A stretch of 64,000 bases of DNA from Varanus komodoensis (GCF_004798865.1 NW_025335941.1:1501444-1565443), one strand, 5' to 3'; positions 1 to 12,572 are shown, numbered from the stretch's first letter. Made by a program: numbers and translations. The notes: generated by a model not told the origin, from the letters alone.

Positions 1-463
1 AATATGTGAGTGGCTACCCTAGTGGCCTGTTAGATAATTCCATGAGGCCCACATGGCAATAGATCTCTTTGTAAAACTAGTTGGACAAAACATGGACAAA
101 ATGTGACAAGATCTTCCCACAGCTTTGGGTAAAAGCTTCCAATTTAGATTGAGACATGATGCCATTTCTCATACTTAAATTTCCCATGGAAACCACTATT
201 TGCCAAAGAATGGAGAAATTACATGTCAAGCACTGAATGCCAAATGAACACGTCATGTGAACCAAGGCATACATTATAAGGCACATCAAACCCATAGTAA
301 GCACCCATGGGTTATGTTGGGGTTGTGGGTGGTTTGGTAATTGCACCAACAACCCACCCTGAGGTGGCTTTGTATCATATGCAACCTGGACATGCTCCAA
401 TTATGGCTTGAATTTCATAATAATGGCTGCCATGCATTCATAAAATTATGTGAATCTTTCCAG
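1..463 (+). other. PHEX: PHEX intron 2, 3' end only
   Basis: This non-coding stretch runs up to the acceptor of the first PHEX exon in the window. The acceptor reads ATCTTTCCAG at 454-463, a short pyrimidine run followed by AG. PHEX exon 2, which encodes the juxtamembrane part, is not present, so it must lie upstream of the window. The stretch carries one notable minus-strand reading frame (77-400), described separately. I see no known repeat here. Confidence 0.8.
77..400 (-). pseudogene. Possible MS4A-like (CD20 family) gene fragment
   Basis: An open frame of about 107 codons on the minus strand starts at a TTG rather than an ATG. Its middle reads NPWVLTMGLM and then, about 25 residues later, FSILWQIVVSMGNLS. 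This loosely follows the MS4A tetraspan pattern: a (E/K)PKVLG-like run into a first membrane helix with GLM, then FW..........S..LS in the second helix. Upstream is a proline- and glutamine-rich stretch like the cytoplasmic tail of MS4A8/15. No start, splice sites or second half are visible, so if real it is a fragment of a retrocopy. The match is from memory and weak; a chance frame is quite possible. Confidence 0.25.
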
Positions 464-625
464 CTGCTGCCATCAAAAGCAAGCTAAATACATCTGTGGA
501 TCCCTGTGATAATTTTTTCCGGTTTGCCTGTGAAGGATGGATACAAAATAATCCAATTCCTGAAGATTCTTCAAGTTATGGAATCTATCCATGGTTGAGG
601 CATAACGTAGACCTCAAGTTGAAAG
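464..625 (+). CDS. PHEX: PHEX exon 3
   Basis: The exon starts in phase with a split alanine codon (CT completing a G from exon 2) and ends with a single G, leaving a split codon completed by CT of exon 4. It encodes the start of the folded ectodomain: [19 protein letters not shown], then [20 protein letters not shown]. The DPC.(D/N)F..(F/Y)(A/V)C.GW block is the M13-family N-terminal signature, and its two cysteines form family-conserved disulphides. N-T-S keeps the glycosylation sequon seen as N-L-S in human PHEX. The acceptor is TTTCCAG. The donor AAAG/GTACAT is weak, with a C where the consensus has A or G at +3/+4, yet the border is fixed by length and phase. Confidence 0.95.
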
Positions 626-683
626 GTACATTGCTCTTGAGTTTATTGCAGTAGAGTCTGGTGATTAAAGAACTGAGGAAACA

Positions 684-805
684 CATTTATTTATGTATTT
701 ACTTATTTTCAAATGTGTAGGCAGCTGAATAGCCCTCTAGGGGCTCTCTAAGTGGCTAACAGTATTAAAAACAGGCCAACAGTTCAAAGAAGTGGGGAAA
801 ACCTG
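684..805 (-). repeat. LINE 3' tail fragment (L2-like), diverged
   Basis: The stretch opens with a TTTATTTATGTATTTACTTATTT run and continues with CTCTAAGTGGCTAACAGTATTAAAAACAGG. Read on the minus strand, this is the usual order at the end of reptile L2-type elements: internal AT-rich part, a GCCNCTTAGAG-like block, then a TAAATAAA-type tail. It is short and diverged. Confidence 0.4.
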
Positions 806-930
806 TTGGTAGCAGAGTGAGCTGTTAAATCAAGTGTTAAAAGAAGGTTTTGAAATACCTTCTAAACACATAATAATCTTTAGGATAGAAATATACTTAG
901 TGGAGGGGGACCTAAATAAGTAGTTCAGTG

Positions 931-996
931 AGGATGGAGCATGCTCAGTGGCTATGGAATACTAGTAGACTATTGTGGGGCAGGAGAGACAAAACC
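931..996 (+). repeat. Dispersed repeat, copy A
   Basis: The core GGCTATGGAAT and its flanks from about 937 to 985 match the stretch at 30976-31028 at roughly four of five positions. The shared order is AGCAYGCTCA, TGGCTATGGAAT, then GANTATTG and a G-rich run. The two copies lie in the same direction 30 kb apart in the same intron. I do not recognise the family. Confidence 0.4.
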
Positions 997-2112
997 CAGG
1001 TTAGGAAAGATTGGGAAGGAGTACTGTAGAAGAATCCATGTCCGTTTGACTGGAACCCTGAACACGAGCACTTCACTCTGCAACAATTTTCATTGTTTCA
1101 TGATTCCCTACCATCATAGATCTCTCTGCTGCAGTTGTTAGTCATCTTTAAATCTGCGGTACAGGGAAATGGTGACAAGGAGCCATTTGTTCTTCAATAG
1201 CTGTCTTCAGTGCCATGCAAGGGCATGTGTGAGTCCATGACCTGCATGGTGGGGTTAAAAGGCAGGAGGAAGTGATGTGAGATGGAGGCCACCACCTCCA
1301 TGGTCACATCAGATAAAAAGCAATTTCTTTCCAACTCTGTCATACAAGAGACTACAAGTAACTTTCAATGAACAGCTACTCCAGAGCCAAAAATCTGATC
1401 CTGGTTAGCAACACTGGCTTGATTCAGACATTCTCCAGATGTCTTTTACAGCAGCATTGGAGAACCTTTAGCTCATGCACCAAGTTTGTATTGTGGAGGT
1501 TCCCAGTCCAGGCCACTAAAGAAGTCTGCCACCCCCTCACTTTTCATAGTATCACCTCACCCAGAAGACTCCATGCCTATCTTTATGCATGGAGAGGTGT
1601 GGGACTCTATTTTCTCTCTGCACAGAGGAGCATCTCAGACAGCCCTCAACTCTCCTGAAGAGACAACCAAGTTGGGTATCACTTGGAGGAACAGTTGTCC
1701 CAAGTGTCAGTGGAGTCCCTCTCTCCTTGTATGAAAGAGGTGTGTGGGTGTGGGTGTGTGGTGTGGGGGGGGGAGTGGCTAATGACACTGGAGATCAGGC
1801 CTTTGGTGGGGTAAGGCACGATCCCCTTGGCATCTTTCAGCCCCTTGAATTGGTCTGAGGAGCAAGCCAGCCTCCAGACCTGACACTTCCACCCTGCCCT
1901 CGTTGCTTAACACATTAGGGGCTGGGTTAAAAAGGATGCTTTTCAAGTGTGCATATCCCGAACCATGTGATTAGCATCATCTGTGAGAGGGCAATTGTTT
2001 CAGTTATTTTCCCTCTCCCCAACACAGTGGAAAAATTAAGCCATTTGGCTTTTGGGGGTACAAAATATTTTCAAAGTACACAGCCCTGCATTCTCTCTTT
2101 CCTAAGAGAATT

Positions 2113-2142
2113 GTTCATACATACATACATGCATATATTAGT
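2113..2142 (+). repeat. Short ACAT microsatellite
   Basis: About six ACAT/GCAT units lie in tandem (ATACATACATACATGCATAT). Small and without flanking structure. Confidence 0.7.
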
Positions 2143-4071
2143 TTCCTGTGCTATGGATGCACTCTTTCACAAATGTCCTTAAAGATGTTTGCTTGAATAG
2201 AAGATGAAACCTCAGAGTTTTTGACTTCCTGGGTAAAACCTGGGCAAACCTAGGTGTGTAGGTTTCTTTTAAATTATCTGTCAGCAAGAGAGCTGTTTTG
2301 GGAAATGTATGTGTGTCTAAAGAAAAAAAGTCTGTGGTGAAAATGTGTAGGAAGCAGGATATTTTAATCAGAGTGTTCTCTCCTTATGTTGTATTTTACT
2401 GCAAAACCACGTCGGTGGCTCGGTGACCACACAGTCTCTTATTTTTAAGGAGCAATGGCTGCCTTTTATAATGTGCATGATATTCAGCAACACGACAAAA
2501 GAGATTGAGCAACTATTGACACAAATAGAAGAGTGGAAAATGTTTTCCTTGGTGCATTGTCAACTGGCAGTGTGGCCATCACAAGCACTTCCCACTATGG
2601 GAATAAGTTGCAGTAGGATATATTGTAGCCTGATCTAAATGAGGGTCAGGCTAGACATGGTAGGGAAGCCATGGTCGCTGAAGAAGGACCATCGCTTGAT
2701 AATAAATCATATGAGTAGTATGTAGAAGATCTTGGGTTCAATTTGTGAAAGGGGTTGAGGCCCAGATTAACCTCTGCAAGGCTTGATACCATCACAGAGA
2801 AGACCCCCAGCAAAAAGGCCCTCCTCAAAGCCATGCACGGACTGGCATGGAGGGATTGTTCTTGCTTCTTTCTGCAGTTCCTTTCAGTGCAGGATAAAGC
2901 AACCTTTCTCTTGTGTTGGGAGAGGAAACCCTTTTTTCAAAGTTGATGCCTTACACCTCACTGACTCAACCAGAGTCAGCCTTCCAAACAAACCTAAGTT
3001 TTATTTTAATAAAGCCTCTTCAGTAGAGCACTCTCAAGCTGTGCTCTCTATATACTCAGACTCGAATCAGCAGAGGTTCTCCTCAGCCACAACCCGGCTC
3101 CTTTCAGGAAGCACAACACTCTTAGGCTGAATCTGCGAATTTCACACTAGTACAACCCACACCATTACCTTCCAGCAGTGATCATAGATAGCAGAGTGTC
3201 CTCTTCCAGTGACCTCTTTTCTAGCACTGAGAAACCCTGCTGTCCTCTCAAGTCAATCATTAGAGATGAGTGCTGTTTCCTCTCCCGGAGCAGCCTTTGT
3301 CTAGTGCTGGGAGAGAAAGTAGGGTCTGGACAAGGAGTAGGGCACTGGAGGAAATCTTCTTGGGCTGGGCTTAGCCCAAGGGCTGGGAGTTCCCCACCCT
3401 GAACTATGGCATCCCTAGTTAAGATGATCTTCACAGCACAAAGAATGATCTCCTTCTGAGAGCTTCAGATGCCACTGCCACATAGTATGAACAGTACTGG
3501 AGAAATAACCTGAGCTTTCATAGGATGCCTGAGTTTCCTATGTTCATGTTCACATACCAAACAGAGCTGAAGTTCTCCCTTTCTCCAGCTCTTACAGATT
3601 AACACTTTGTGTGGATCATATATGTTAAAGGACAAATTTTAATATCAATGTAATGCCATTTAACACTATTGACATTAGACAAGATCTAATAAAGGATACA
3701 AGATCAAATTGCAGATAGTAACTGTTGGTATGGTTTTAAAGATCAAGCAGGTTTTTTTCCCTTGTGTGGTTGACATGTTGCAGAGCGCAAATATGTCATT
3801 GTCGTTATTATTTAAAATTGTTACCCAAGAAATATCATCCTTTATCAATGTTAAAGATCCTCTGGTTTTGCCTTCTTAACTTTTTCAAAAACACATCTAG
3901 GCTATGAAAAAAAAGATGTAGTATTGTACTGCAGTTGCTAGATTCATTTATGCTTGTTCCTGGACATATAGCAACATACTTTAGATACAAGACATGCCTG
4001 GTTAAATTCTGGAACATTCTATTAGTTAATTCTTCAGATCATCTTGAATCCCCCCCACCACCCACATTCAT

Positions 4072-4255
4072 CTTTTAAGCTAAACGGTCCCAGATGTCAT
4101 AACCTTTCCTCATAGGGGAGTTGCCCCCACCCCTTGATCATTTTAATTGACTGCCTCTGTACCTCTTCCAGCTTTACAATATCCCTTTGTGGTGTAGTGA
4201 TCAGAACTGTATACAGCACTCAAAGTGTAGTCACATCACAGATTTGCATAAGAGC
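4072..4255 (-). mobile_element. CR1-type LINE fragment
   Basis: The + strand reads TTTTAAGCTAAACGGTCCCA, then CCTTTCCTCATAGGGGAG, CCCTTGATCATTTTAATTG, CCTCTTCCAGCTTTACAATA and TGATCAGAACTGTATACAG. This order is the complement of the C-terminal ORF2 region of amniote CR1 elements, where the protein reads like MIKG.EQLPYEERLKRLGLFSL. It is diverged by roughly a fifth from what I recall, so it is old, and both ends are missing. Confidence 0.7.
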
Positions 4256-6154
4256 AGTTCCTGTAAAGAATAGGCTCCGTCCATCCCACTTTACATAAAT
4301 GGGCCAAACACATGGATATCAACAGAATGCAAATAAGAGGCCCTGTCTTATCCTTAGTTTGGCCTGAGATGCAGAACCGAAGTGTGACCATTTTCTCGTT
4401 ATTCTACTTATACAACATTAATGCTCCACTTTGATTCTTGTGTGTGACTTTCCCAATATCAATATTTAATTAAATTTAATGTAGTCTATCCTAAAAGTGT
4501 TGCTATATGATGATTTAGGCTATATTCCTAAGTATGTTGAAACTGAAAGAAGTTGGGATGATGTCAGACCAATTTATTTCCATGTGATATGAAACACTGG
4601 AGTGTTAGTTTTTTCTGAACAGAACTGTGGCTATGAAGAGGTAGACAAGAGTTTGCAGCTGATGTAGCAAATGTATTTTGGCAGGTTTTGTTGTTGAATG
4701 GATTTGAATATAATAATCTGGTTTGCACAACACAATAGCTCATCAAGGGGTGCAAGTGGACAGCATTTTTTTTAGTAGTGCCTGGCTTACTCTGGCTTGT
4801 CATGTCATGTCATATGAACCCAGGCAGCAGGAACAGTTTGAAGATAAGACAACCTTCAGATAACCCATAGCTTGTTGTGTCTGCTCATGTGCATAAGGTA
4901 CTCATGTAGGACTGGATATCTGTGGGAAGCAGAAGTTTGTTTTTTAAAGCTTTACAGATAGATTTATATATCAGGAAAGCTGAGAGGTAAGACATATGAA
5001 CGGCTTGTGCTCCTGCTTTGTTGATATGTCCCAGAGGTCAGATGGTATTCATAAATCTCGCTACAGCTGTGATCTGAGAATCCCAGTTTCCATGCAGAAC
5101 TGTAGCAGCACTTGTTCCCTGCTTCTCTGTAGCTCCTGTACCTGCCCCTCAGCACTATTCCACTGGAAGATTCTAGGGATCAAACTACACATTCCATTAA
5201 TTGCACAGCATGTAGCTGAACCTAGTCTTTTGTATTTACACAAATGCAATTTCACACAGCCCTGATATAGATCGGGACCATCACACTGCAGGAGAGTTAG
5301 AGGAAACCTCCTCCTCTTCATCATTTTCTTTCTGAATTTCCCCCCTTCTTATGATGGTTGGGGAAGTTAACAAAAGAAAAAGAACTTCCAGCAGAAGCTT
5401 TTTTTGCTTTTTGAGAGCTCTTGTATGTCTGGGCGTGGAGGTGAAGGGTAGAATTTTGAGAAATAAAGGGGGAGGGGGGAAGGTCTAATCTCCCCTCAAG
5501 CTCCCAACCTGAATCAGAACCATGCACACTTTCTTGATCTCTCTTTATATAGATAAATGGTTATATGTGCAGAATTAATTCAACGTGTTTGAGCCTAATA
5601 CTGAAAATTATTGGCAAAACTTTGTGGATCCCTGTGCAATTAATCACAGGCCTGCAATGCTGAAAACATGTGCCTGAACTTTCAGTGACTGTCCTATTTT
5701 TCTTTCTCACATTGAAGACTGTGATAACATCTTTAAATGATGCTGTCATTTGGCATTGAACCCATTTTATAAGCTGTTTGTCCCTGTTTGGTGACATTGA
5801 CCTAAGAAGTGAAGGTTCACAATGCAAGAAGCAAGGACTGCCAAGATCTTTTCACATACAGTTGCTCTGCAACTGTGGTTGGATGTTCCTGAAATGTTTT
5901 TTTTCCTCTGACTGCATTTCTGTCTGAGGCTGCAATCCTATGTATAGTGAGGGCCAAGACGGACATTACTTTAAGTATGGATCTAGTCATTCTTTTATAT
6001 TTTCTTCCATTTTTACTTTAGAGTAGAAACAGGGAGCCCAAATGGATTGGTACCACAGCATGCTAGGACACTTAAGATTTGGACTGAGGCCTCGCACCCA
6101 CTATAGAGTAAAAGTGAAAGCAAGTTATGTCTGCTTACGAAGGACAAGCTGTGA

Positions 6155-6245
6155 CTCTCCAAAAGTTGTTGAACAGTCTGGACAACGGCAAGGGGCGATG
6201 AGAGTTGCAGTCCAACATACAGAGGGCCACATGCTGTCCAACTCT
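6155..6245 (+). repeat. Foldback repeat family 1, copy 1
   Basis: CTCCAAAAGTTGTTGAACAG is followed by ATGAGAGTTGCAGTCCAACA and AGAGGGCCACATG. These are the two diverged arms of a foldback repeat whose better copy lies at 48196-48289. Confidence 0.5.
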
Positions 6246-7661
6246 ATATACAGGTTTAAAGTAATATCTGCTTTGGCCCTTACTTGAAAGTATGCCCTGG
6301 TGAACATATTTACTTCTACTTAAATGTATGTCAGATAACAAACAGCAGCTACTTTGAATCTGGGCAAATCTTAATATATTTTCCATGTCTTTTTTCTCTG
6401 GGATTGTTGTCTGACTTCAAGATTAGGTAAGGGTTGATTCATGTGCTAAAGATATTCAAGAATGTGATTCTGATAAGACTATGGACAATAGACTTTAGAA
6501 CCAATGTTTTAAGAATGAGACATTTCCAATGAAATCTCATTCAGCAAATAATTTTGGTTTGCGATGTTACATTGTTTACACAGCTTGTCTGGCTGAAATA
6601 TACCTTTGGAATTAGATAGCAAGAAAAAGCTGTTGAAGGGAAAAGTGGAATTAGGAAAATCCTTGGGGAAAAATAGCAGGTTAATTTGACCTCTTGTGTG
6701 TCTAAAGATAATGGACAAGGCAATATTTTGATTTTGTGTATTTGAATTGTAAAGTGGGGGAAACCTTTCTCCCTCTTCCACAAGCAGTCTTATATAAACT
6801 GAGTGTCTGTTTTTTATATGGGAATAATTTCCAGACTTTTTCTTGTTAGGGAAAGAATAGTCAAACTTCTCTGCCAAATATTGTCATAAGTCCACTGCAG
6901 GGCATTTGAATGGTCAATCACCTTTTAAGAACGCACCATATTAACAGTCCTGATATTCTGGTTCCTATCTGTATCATCAGCATCAGCACCTGTATAACAC
7001 CTTATCAGCTACAAAGCCACTGAGGTGGTATGCAATAGTTTAAGACAATAATACCCAGCAACAATAAAAACAAGAACATTAAAACATCAATGCAGAAAAG
7101 CTTTAAGAACTCACTATCCTTATATTGTCTGTTTCATCTTTTGGAGACATCATGGCATACCTCTGAACTACTTAAGTGCACTGTAGTTCTCAAGGTTTCA
7201 GATTCTGCTGGGCCTCTGCTCAATATCATAAACAGCCTTTTCTGAGAAGCTCCACACATTTTGGCTGCCCTTGATAGACAAGCCAACTTGGAGCCTCCTG
7301 AACCTGTCTCTTTTTTAAAATTCTAGACCTTGCACAATACCTCTAAATACAGGAACAATCTTCTTCTCCAGCTCCAACGTTGTTCCTACCTGTCCTGCCA
7401 TGCTCTCCAACTGACTTACTACTGGACTGCTGAAACACTCAGATCATATTTGGCAGTCTAAAATTAATCCAAGGCTCAAGATTTCCTCTTCAATTTGGAG
7501 TTGGAAAGGCAGGTGGAGATCTTTCCGTTGTGGCACAGAAGAGCCATAAGGATTATACCTGCCTTTTCCTCAGTCCCAGGTCTGAGAAGACGGCTACATC
7601 TTCTCTCTCACTCTCTCAGATTGTTCAGTCTTCACAGCTGCCGTTGCTTCAAGATAAAGCA

Positions 7662-8397
7662 GGAGTGTTGAACCCCAGGCCAAATTTGGCCCATTCAGGG
7701 TTGCCCAGAAATGCCAGTAACATTTTTTTGTGAATTTTCCTCCCTTCCAAAAAGTTGAAATGCCTGTTCTAATGTATTAATACTGGCAATAAGGTTTTTC
7801 AGCTAAACTGCCCAAGCACTTGCCAGCCTCCTTTGCTTTCAGTCCTACCTATTTCTCGACTTCAGCTAGAGCCATCCCAGTGCATCTTCAACCTCAAGAA
7901 AAAGGGCAGTGGTGCAGGCATGAGCTGCCCACACCGTTGCTTGGCCAGCTGGGCACTTTCTCACCTGCTCACCTGGCTGCTCCTGCCTTGTACCTAGAAA
8001 GCCCCTTGGCTGAGCCACAAGGTGGGAATGAGTAAGTAGGAAGAAGTGAGTGGCCAGCCAGGCTGACTGGCATTACAAGTGAAGGAGCAGCAAGCCAGCT
8101 TGCCAGCTAATCATGGGTGGAGTGTTGCCAGTTTATTATGTCAGTGTTGCTCTAGAGAGTTTCCAGTGGCTTTCTTGCTGTGGCTCACAGAGCTCTCTAG
8201 AGTACCCACGGGAGTCTTCCTGTGTGCGTGCCCACATGCTTACTCCTTTGGGAAAGCCGTGCAATTGCCTCTCCAACTGGTGAAGGTGCATCAGCTTATG
8301 GCATGGTACGGAGGGGTGTGAATGTGCCCCCCCCCCCCCGATTTTCTTCTCCAATCTTGAATCTGGCCCTTGGAGCTGAAAGAGTTTCAATCTCTCC
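7662..8397. mobile_element. Possible non-autonomous hAT-like DNA transposon remnant
   Basis: The left end reads CAGGAGTGTTGAACCCCAGG and then CCAAATTTGGCCC. The right end reads GGCCCTTGGAGCTGAAAGAG and then TTTCAATCTC. Read inwards from both sides, the ends resemble each other loosely and recall the CAGGGGTGTNNAAC...GGCC ends of vertebrate hAT elements. No matching 8-bp target duplication is visible and no transposase frame is present in the 0.7 kb between, so a miniature element or decayed copy is the best reading. A 13-base C run lies at 8327-8339. Confidence 0.4.
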
Positions 8398-11271
8398 ACT
8401 TGATCACACATTGTATCTATATGGATTGTGTCTAGTAAGACCCTGAGAGAAAAAGAGGGATGTTTTATTTTAATAGGAAGGAATATCAAACTATATGCTT
8501 GATGCTGAAGGTATTTATTGACTTCTGAGTGAGAGAGGAACAGAATGAGAAATGGCTTCCTTCTTATCGTTATATTTCATTCTAACTTGCTTGACTTTGT
8601 GTCTGACCTTTTGTGGCATTTGGGAAAACATATTATCCCAGGCTTTAAATTCAGGGTGTATTTCTTTGTGAATGATGGGAATAACTTAAATCCATTTTTT
8701 GTCATCTGGCTGCAGTTGAACCAGATAACAAACATTTAATTACCCCTCATGTGCCTGAGGAACATATAATATGCAACTGTTTTCTATATAGCTAGCTATC
8801 CAGGAAGAAATAAATTTGACCATGTATTCAGAAATCTCAGCAATGCAGAAGAGGTTATCTAGAATGCAGGAATATTTTTGTGCAGGAGCATTTTAAGGAC
8901 TTTTCAGCAAATTTATCACAGTATAAGATCTTTACTGTTGATCCTTGACCCAATCAGAGCTGCTGACCAAAATTGTTTGGCACTGGCATTTCTAAAGGAC
9001 AACAATAATGGAAAAGGTAATAAATGTAACAGCCTTTATTAAGACTAAAAAATCCGAAACACTATGCAAAGTAGCAAGCAAGCTTTCAAGTTTCACATAA
9101 CTCTTCTGAAACATAGGATGTTAGACAGCCACAAAAAAGGGTGAGTGGACATAGGGAAGACAGATGCTCCTAGGCAATTTGAAAGATGGAGCAGAGGATA
9201 CAGGCTTTAATATACTGCAGTAACTGTAGGTGAGATCTAAGGCTGCAAAGGGTGGCAGGAGAAAGAAAAACAATGGATGCCTCTTAATTTGGCTACACAC
9301 ATGGATTTGTTTGTTTGAATTTGTCTCTAGTGCTAATTGGAGCACACAGATCTTTTTCAAGAGAGAGAGATGAGAAATAAAGTGGTGTTTCCAGACCTGT
9401 ATGCCAGGCAAAGGGAATTGATTGAAACCAAATTCAGTAATAGCGCCTTGTGGCTAGACTACAGGGCCATTCTGCAAGTGGACCTTCCTGGTGATACTGC
9501 TGCACAAGAAGGATCCACCACTCGAATAACAGAGGTTTTACACTTCCTATAGGAAGCCCTGAAACTTGCAGAAATTGCCATGCCTGGGTCAAGGCAGACT
9601 GAGTGGGTTCCTTTTTGCTAACTCCTCTGATATGCCCCATCCCTGAAGTGAGAATTTCAGCTGATTTCAGATTACTGTACATCTGAGGTGCAAGTGGAGT
9701 TGTGCAAGTGTGTCTTGCTTGCAGAAAGGAATTTGGGGGTGCAATGCAGTTGCTGGGGGCACACTGCATTGTTGGACTGTGCATTCCCTTCAGTTCCCTA
9801 AACCAAGTCCAAGTTAAGAACATGTCACCTTCCTTCAGTTTCTCTCATGGACAGCCAATGCTGATACAGTGCAAAGCGGACAAAAAATGGAGTTAGCTAT
9901 GTTGGGTCAGTAAGAAGAAACGTTAAAAAAATAACAGTAACAATAATAATATCTTGATTAAGTTCATCTAAAATATGATCAAGCTCTTAGCTGCTGAGAA
10001 CTGTTCCTCAGTACATGCTACAGAAGCTTGTAGAAGGTTGCAGTCCTAAACAGACTCACCAGGTGGTAAGGTCCACTGGAAAACATGGAACATATTTCAG
10101 AATAAATGCATAAAATTGTGCTGTAAATTATATAAAACAGAATAACCTAATGAATCTCAACAAGATTAAAATCCAGGGTAAAATATTTCAAGGCTTGTTT
10201 TGCGGCTAGTAAAAGTCAGAAATGTAAGCTCCCAGTTTGGACAATCAGCAAGTGCTTTGAAGAATAAAGGATTAATTCATGAGTGGATAAGAGAGAGCAT
10301 AATTATGTGTATATAAGATGGCACAGTGGCACTTTAGTTTATTCATCTACCAAGGGTTATAAATGAATTTATAGCATTAATCAAGATTTTTTTTAACCAG
10401 CCTGTGAATTTCTGTACTAGTTGAGCTTTCTATTGATTTATTCTTAAATAAATACTGTGGAGTGGATGGTAGAAAAGTCAAAGAATTGTGTAGGTTAGAC
10501 AGATGAGCTGTCTTTGTAATGCCTATGTGGGAAACCAAGGATGAGTAAAAGAGATCATTTTGGTTCCTGAGAGAGGTTATTACAGCTGCTCATGATATAA
10601 GCCACAAGGTTTTCACAGACTTATTTTGGTCAGGAGAAGGACACCACCTTTGTGCTTTGAGAGTCTGTGTTATTGGATCAGACAGTTGTATTTAGCTTGT
10701 GGTTGTGAGTGCTACCAAATATTTATGGAAGGTTTGTACTGACCTTGTGTCTCAACTGCCATTTCAATTGAAATGATTCATCTGTGTCCCTGCGTTCCAA
10801 AATATACAAACTTAGTACAAAAAGTATACAAAACTTCCATGTTAGCCTCTGCATCACAAATTCTCCAGATGCCCTAATTATTGTTGGAGAGAACACTGTT
10901 GTTCAGGAAAGTGTAAAAGGGGATCTCTCCCCCATTTCCTGAGGAAAAATTAGTTTCGGCAGCCAGTTGTCAAAACTCAGGATCCCCTTTAAAAATGGGG
11001 GGTGGGGTAACTGGGCATTTTTGACTGTTTCTGGACCCAGACAAATGCAACCATATGTCTCAGTCACAGACCACCCAGCTAGCTGAGCAAGCTGGAGTTC
11101 TGTGGAATAGGGAAAAATATGCATCAGTCTGAAAACTACTGTCATAAGCAAGAGAGAGTGAGTGAACGAGTTAGTGAGCAAGCTGGGAGGAGGATCTTAA
11201 CTGTCACTTTTTGTGAGCCAAGAGCATTTGTACCTTTGCCTACCCTTGACAGCTTGCATTTGACAGCTGTC

Positions 11272-11296
11272 AAGGAAAAGGAAAGGAAAGAAAAAA
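11272..11296 (+). repeat. Purine tract at the broken end of the BovB copy
   Basis: An AAGGAAAAGGAAAGG-type run of about 25 purines lies just outside the point where BovB homology stops. A perfect 14-bp palindrome TTGACAGCTGTCAA directly precedes it (11260-11273). Confidence 0.7.
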
Positions 11297-11314
11297 CCTA
11301 AGTGCAATCTCTTT

Positions 11315-12572
11315 GTCCATAGTTCTTCAGGCACTCTGTCTATCTGATCTAATTCCTTAAATCTATTTGTCACCTCTACTGTATATTCATCAGGGATATG
11401 ATTTAGATCATACCTGAGTGGCCTAGTGCTTTTCCCTACTTTCTTCAACTTAAGCCTAAATTTTGCAACAAGAAGCTCATGATCTGAGCCACAGTCAGCT
11501 CCTGGTCTAGTTTTTACTGACTGTATAGAGCTTCTCCATCTTTGGCTGCAGAGCACATAGTCAATCTGATTTCTGTGTTGACCGTCTGGTGATGTCCATG
11601 TGTAGAGTCGTCTCTTGGGTTGTTGGAAAAGAGTGTTTGCTATGACCATAGTATTCTCTTGACAAAATTCTACCAGCCTGTGCCCTGCTTCCTTTTGTAC
11701 TCCAAGGCCAAATTTGCCTGTTATTCCAGTTATCTTTTGGCTTCCTACTTTAGCATTCCAATCCCCCATGATGATAAGGACATCATTTTTTGGAGTTAAT
11801 TCTAGAAGGTGTTGTAGGCCTTCATAGAACCGGTCAACTTCAGCCTCTTCAGCACCAGTGGCTGGGGCATAGACTTGGACTATTGTGATGTTGAATGGTT
11901 TTCCTTGGATTCGAACTGAGATCATTCTGTCATTTTGGAGATTGTATCCCAGTACTGCTTTTCCTACTCTTTTATTGACTATGAAGGCTACTCCATTTCT
12001 TCTGAGGGATTCTTGCCCGCAGTAGTATACCTGATGGTCATCTGAATTAAATTCACCCATTCCTGTCCATTTTAGTTCACTGATTCCTAAGATGTTGATG
12101 TTCAGTCTTGTCATCTCTTGTTTGACCACATCCAGCTTGCCTTGATTCATGGATCTTACATTCCAGGTTCCCATGGAGTATAGATCTTTGCAGCATCGGA
12201 CTCTCCTTTCACCACCAGATACATCAGCAATTGAGTGTCCTTTCGACTTTGACCCAGTCGCTTCATTCTTTCTGGCGCTACTAATACTAGCCCTCTGCTC
12301 TTCCCCAGTAGCATATTGGACACCTTCCGACCTGAGGGGCTCATTTTCCGGTGTCATATCTTTTTGCCTTTTGGTACTGTCCATGGGGTTTTCATGGCAA
12401 GGATACTGGAGTGGGTTGCCATTTCCTTCTCCAGTGGATCACGTTTTGTCAGAGCTCTCTGCTATGACCTGTCCATCTTGGGTGACCCTGCAAGGCATAG
12501 CTCATAGCTTCATTGAGCTACACAAGCCCCTTTGCCATGACAAGGCAGTGATCCATGAAGGAGGAATATAAG
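11315..12572 (-). mobile_element. BovB (RTE-clade) LINE, 5' half with open endonuclease frame
   Basis: On the minus strand the element starts near 12572 with its untranslated leader, then an open frame from the ATG at 12384. The frame carries an exonuclease-endonuclease-phosphatase domain that nicks target DNA for retrotransposition. Visible motifs by residue are WNVRS (N75), ISELKW (E103), VYAP (171), GDWNAKVG (D208, N210), QIDYV (D275) and GSDHELL (S300-D301-H302), so every catalytic position I know of is present. Homology ends after PEELWTK (about residue 355); the frame then runs into unrelated DNA. The whole reverse transcriptase and 3' tail are missing, so the copy cannot move. The open frame and retained CpGs suggest a fairly young insertion. 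The rest of the endonuclease matches squamate BovB as I recall it. Confidence 0.92.

Noticed and set aside
6509-6877. A 122-codon minus-strand frame with hydrophobic parts
   Set aside because: Low-complexity F, S and N content from AT-rich DNA, no known family.
9434-9823. A 129-codon minus-strand open frame
   Set aside because: Composition is ordinary and nothing about it resembles a known protein.
12149-12571. A 140-codon + strand open frame
   Set aside because: It is the antisense shadow of the BovB leader and endonuclease frame.
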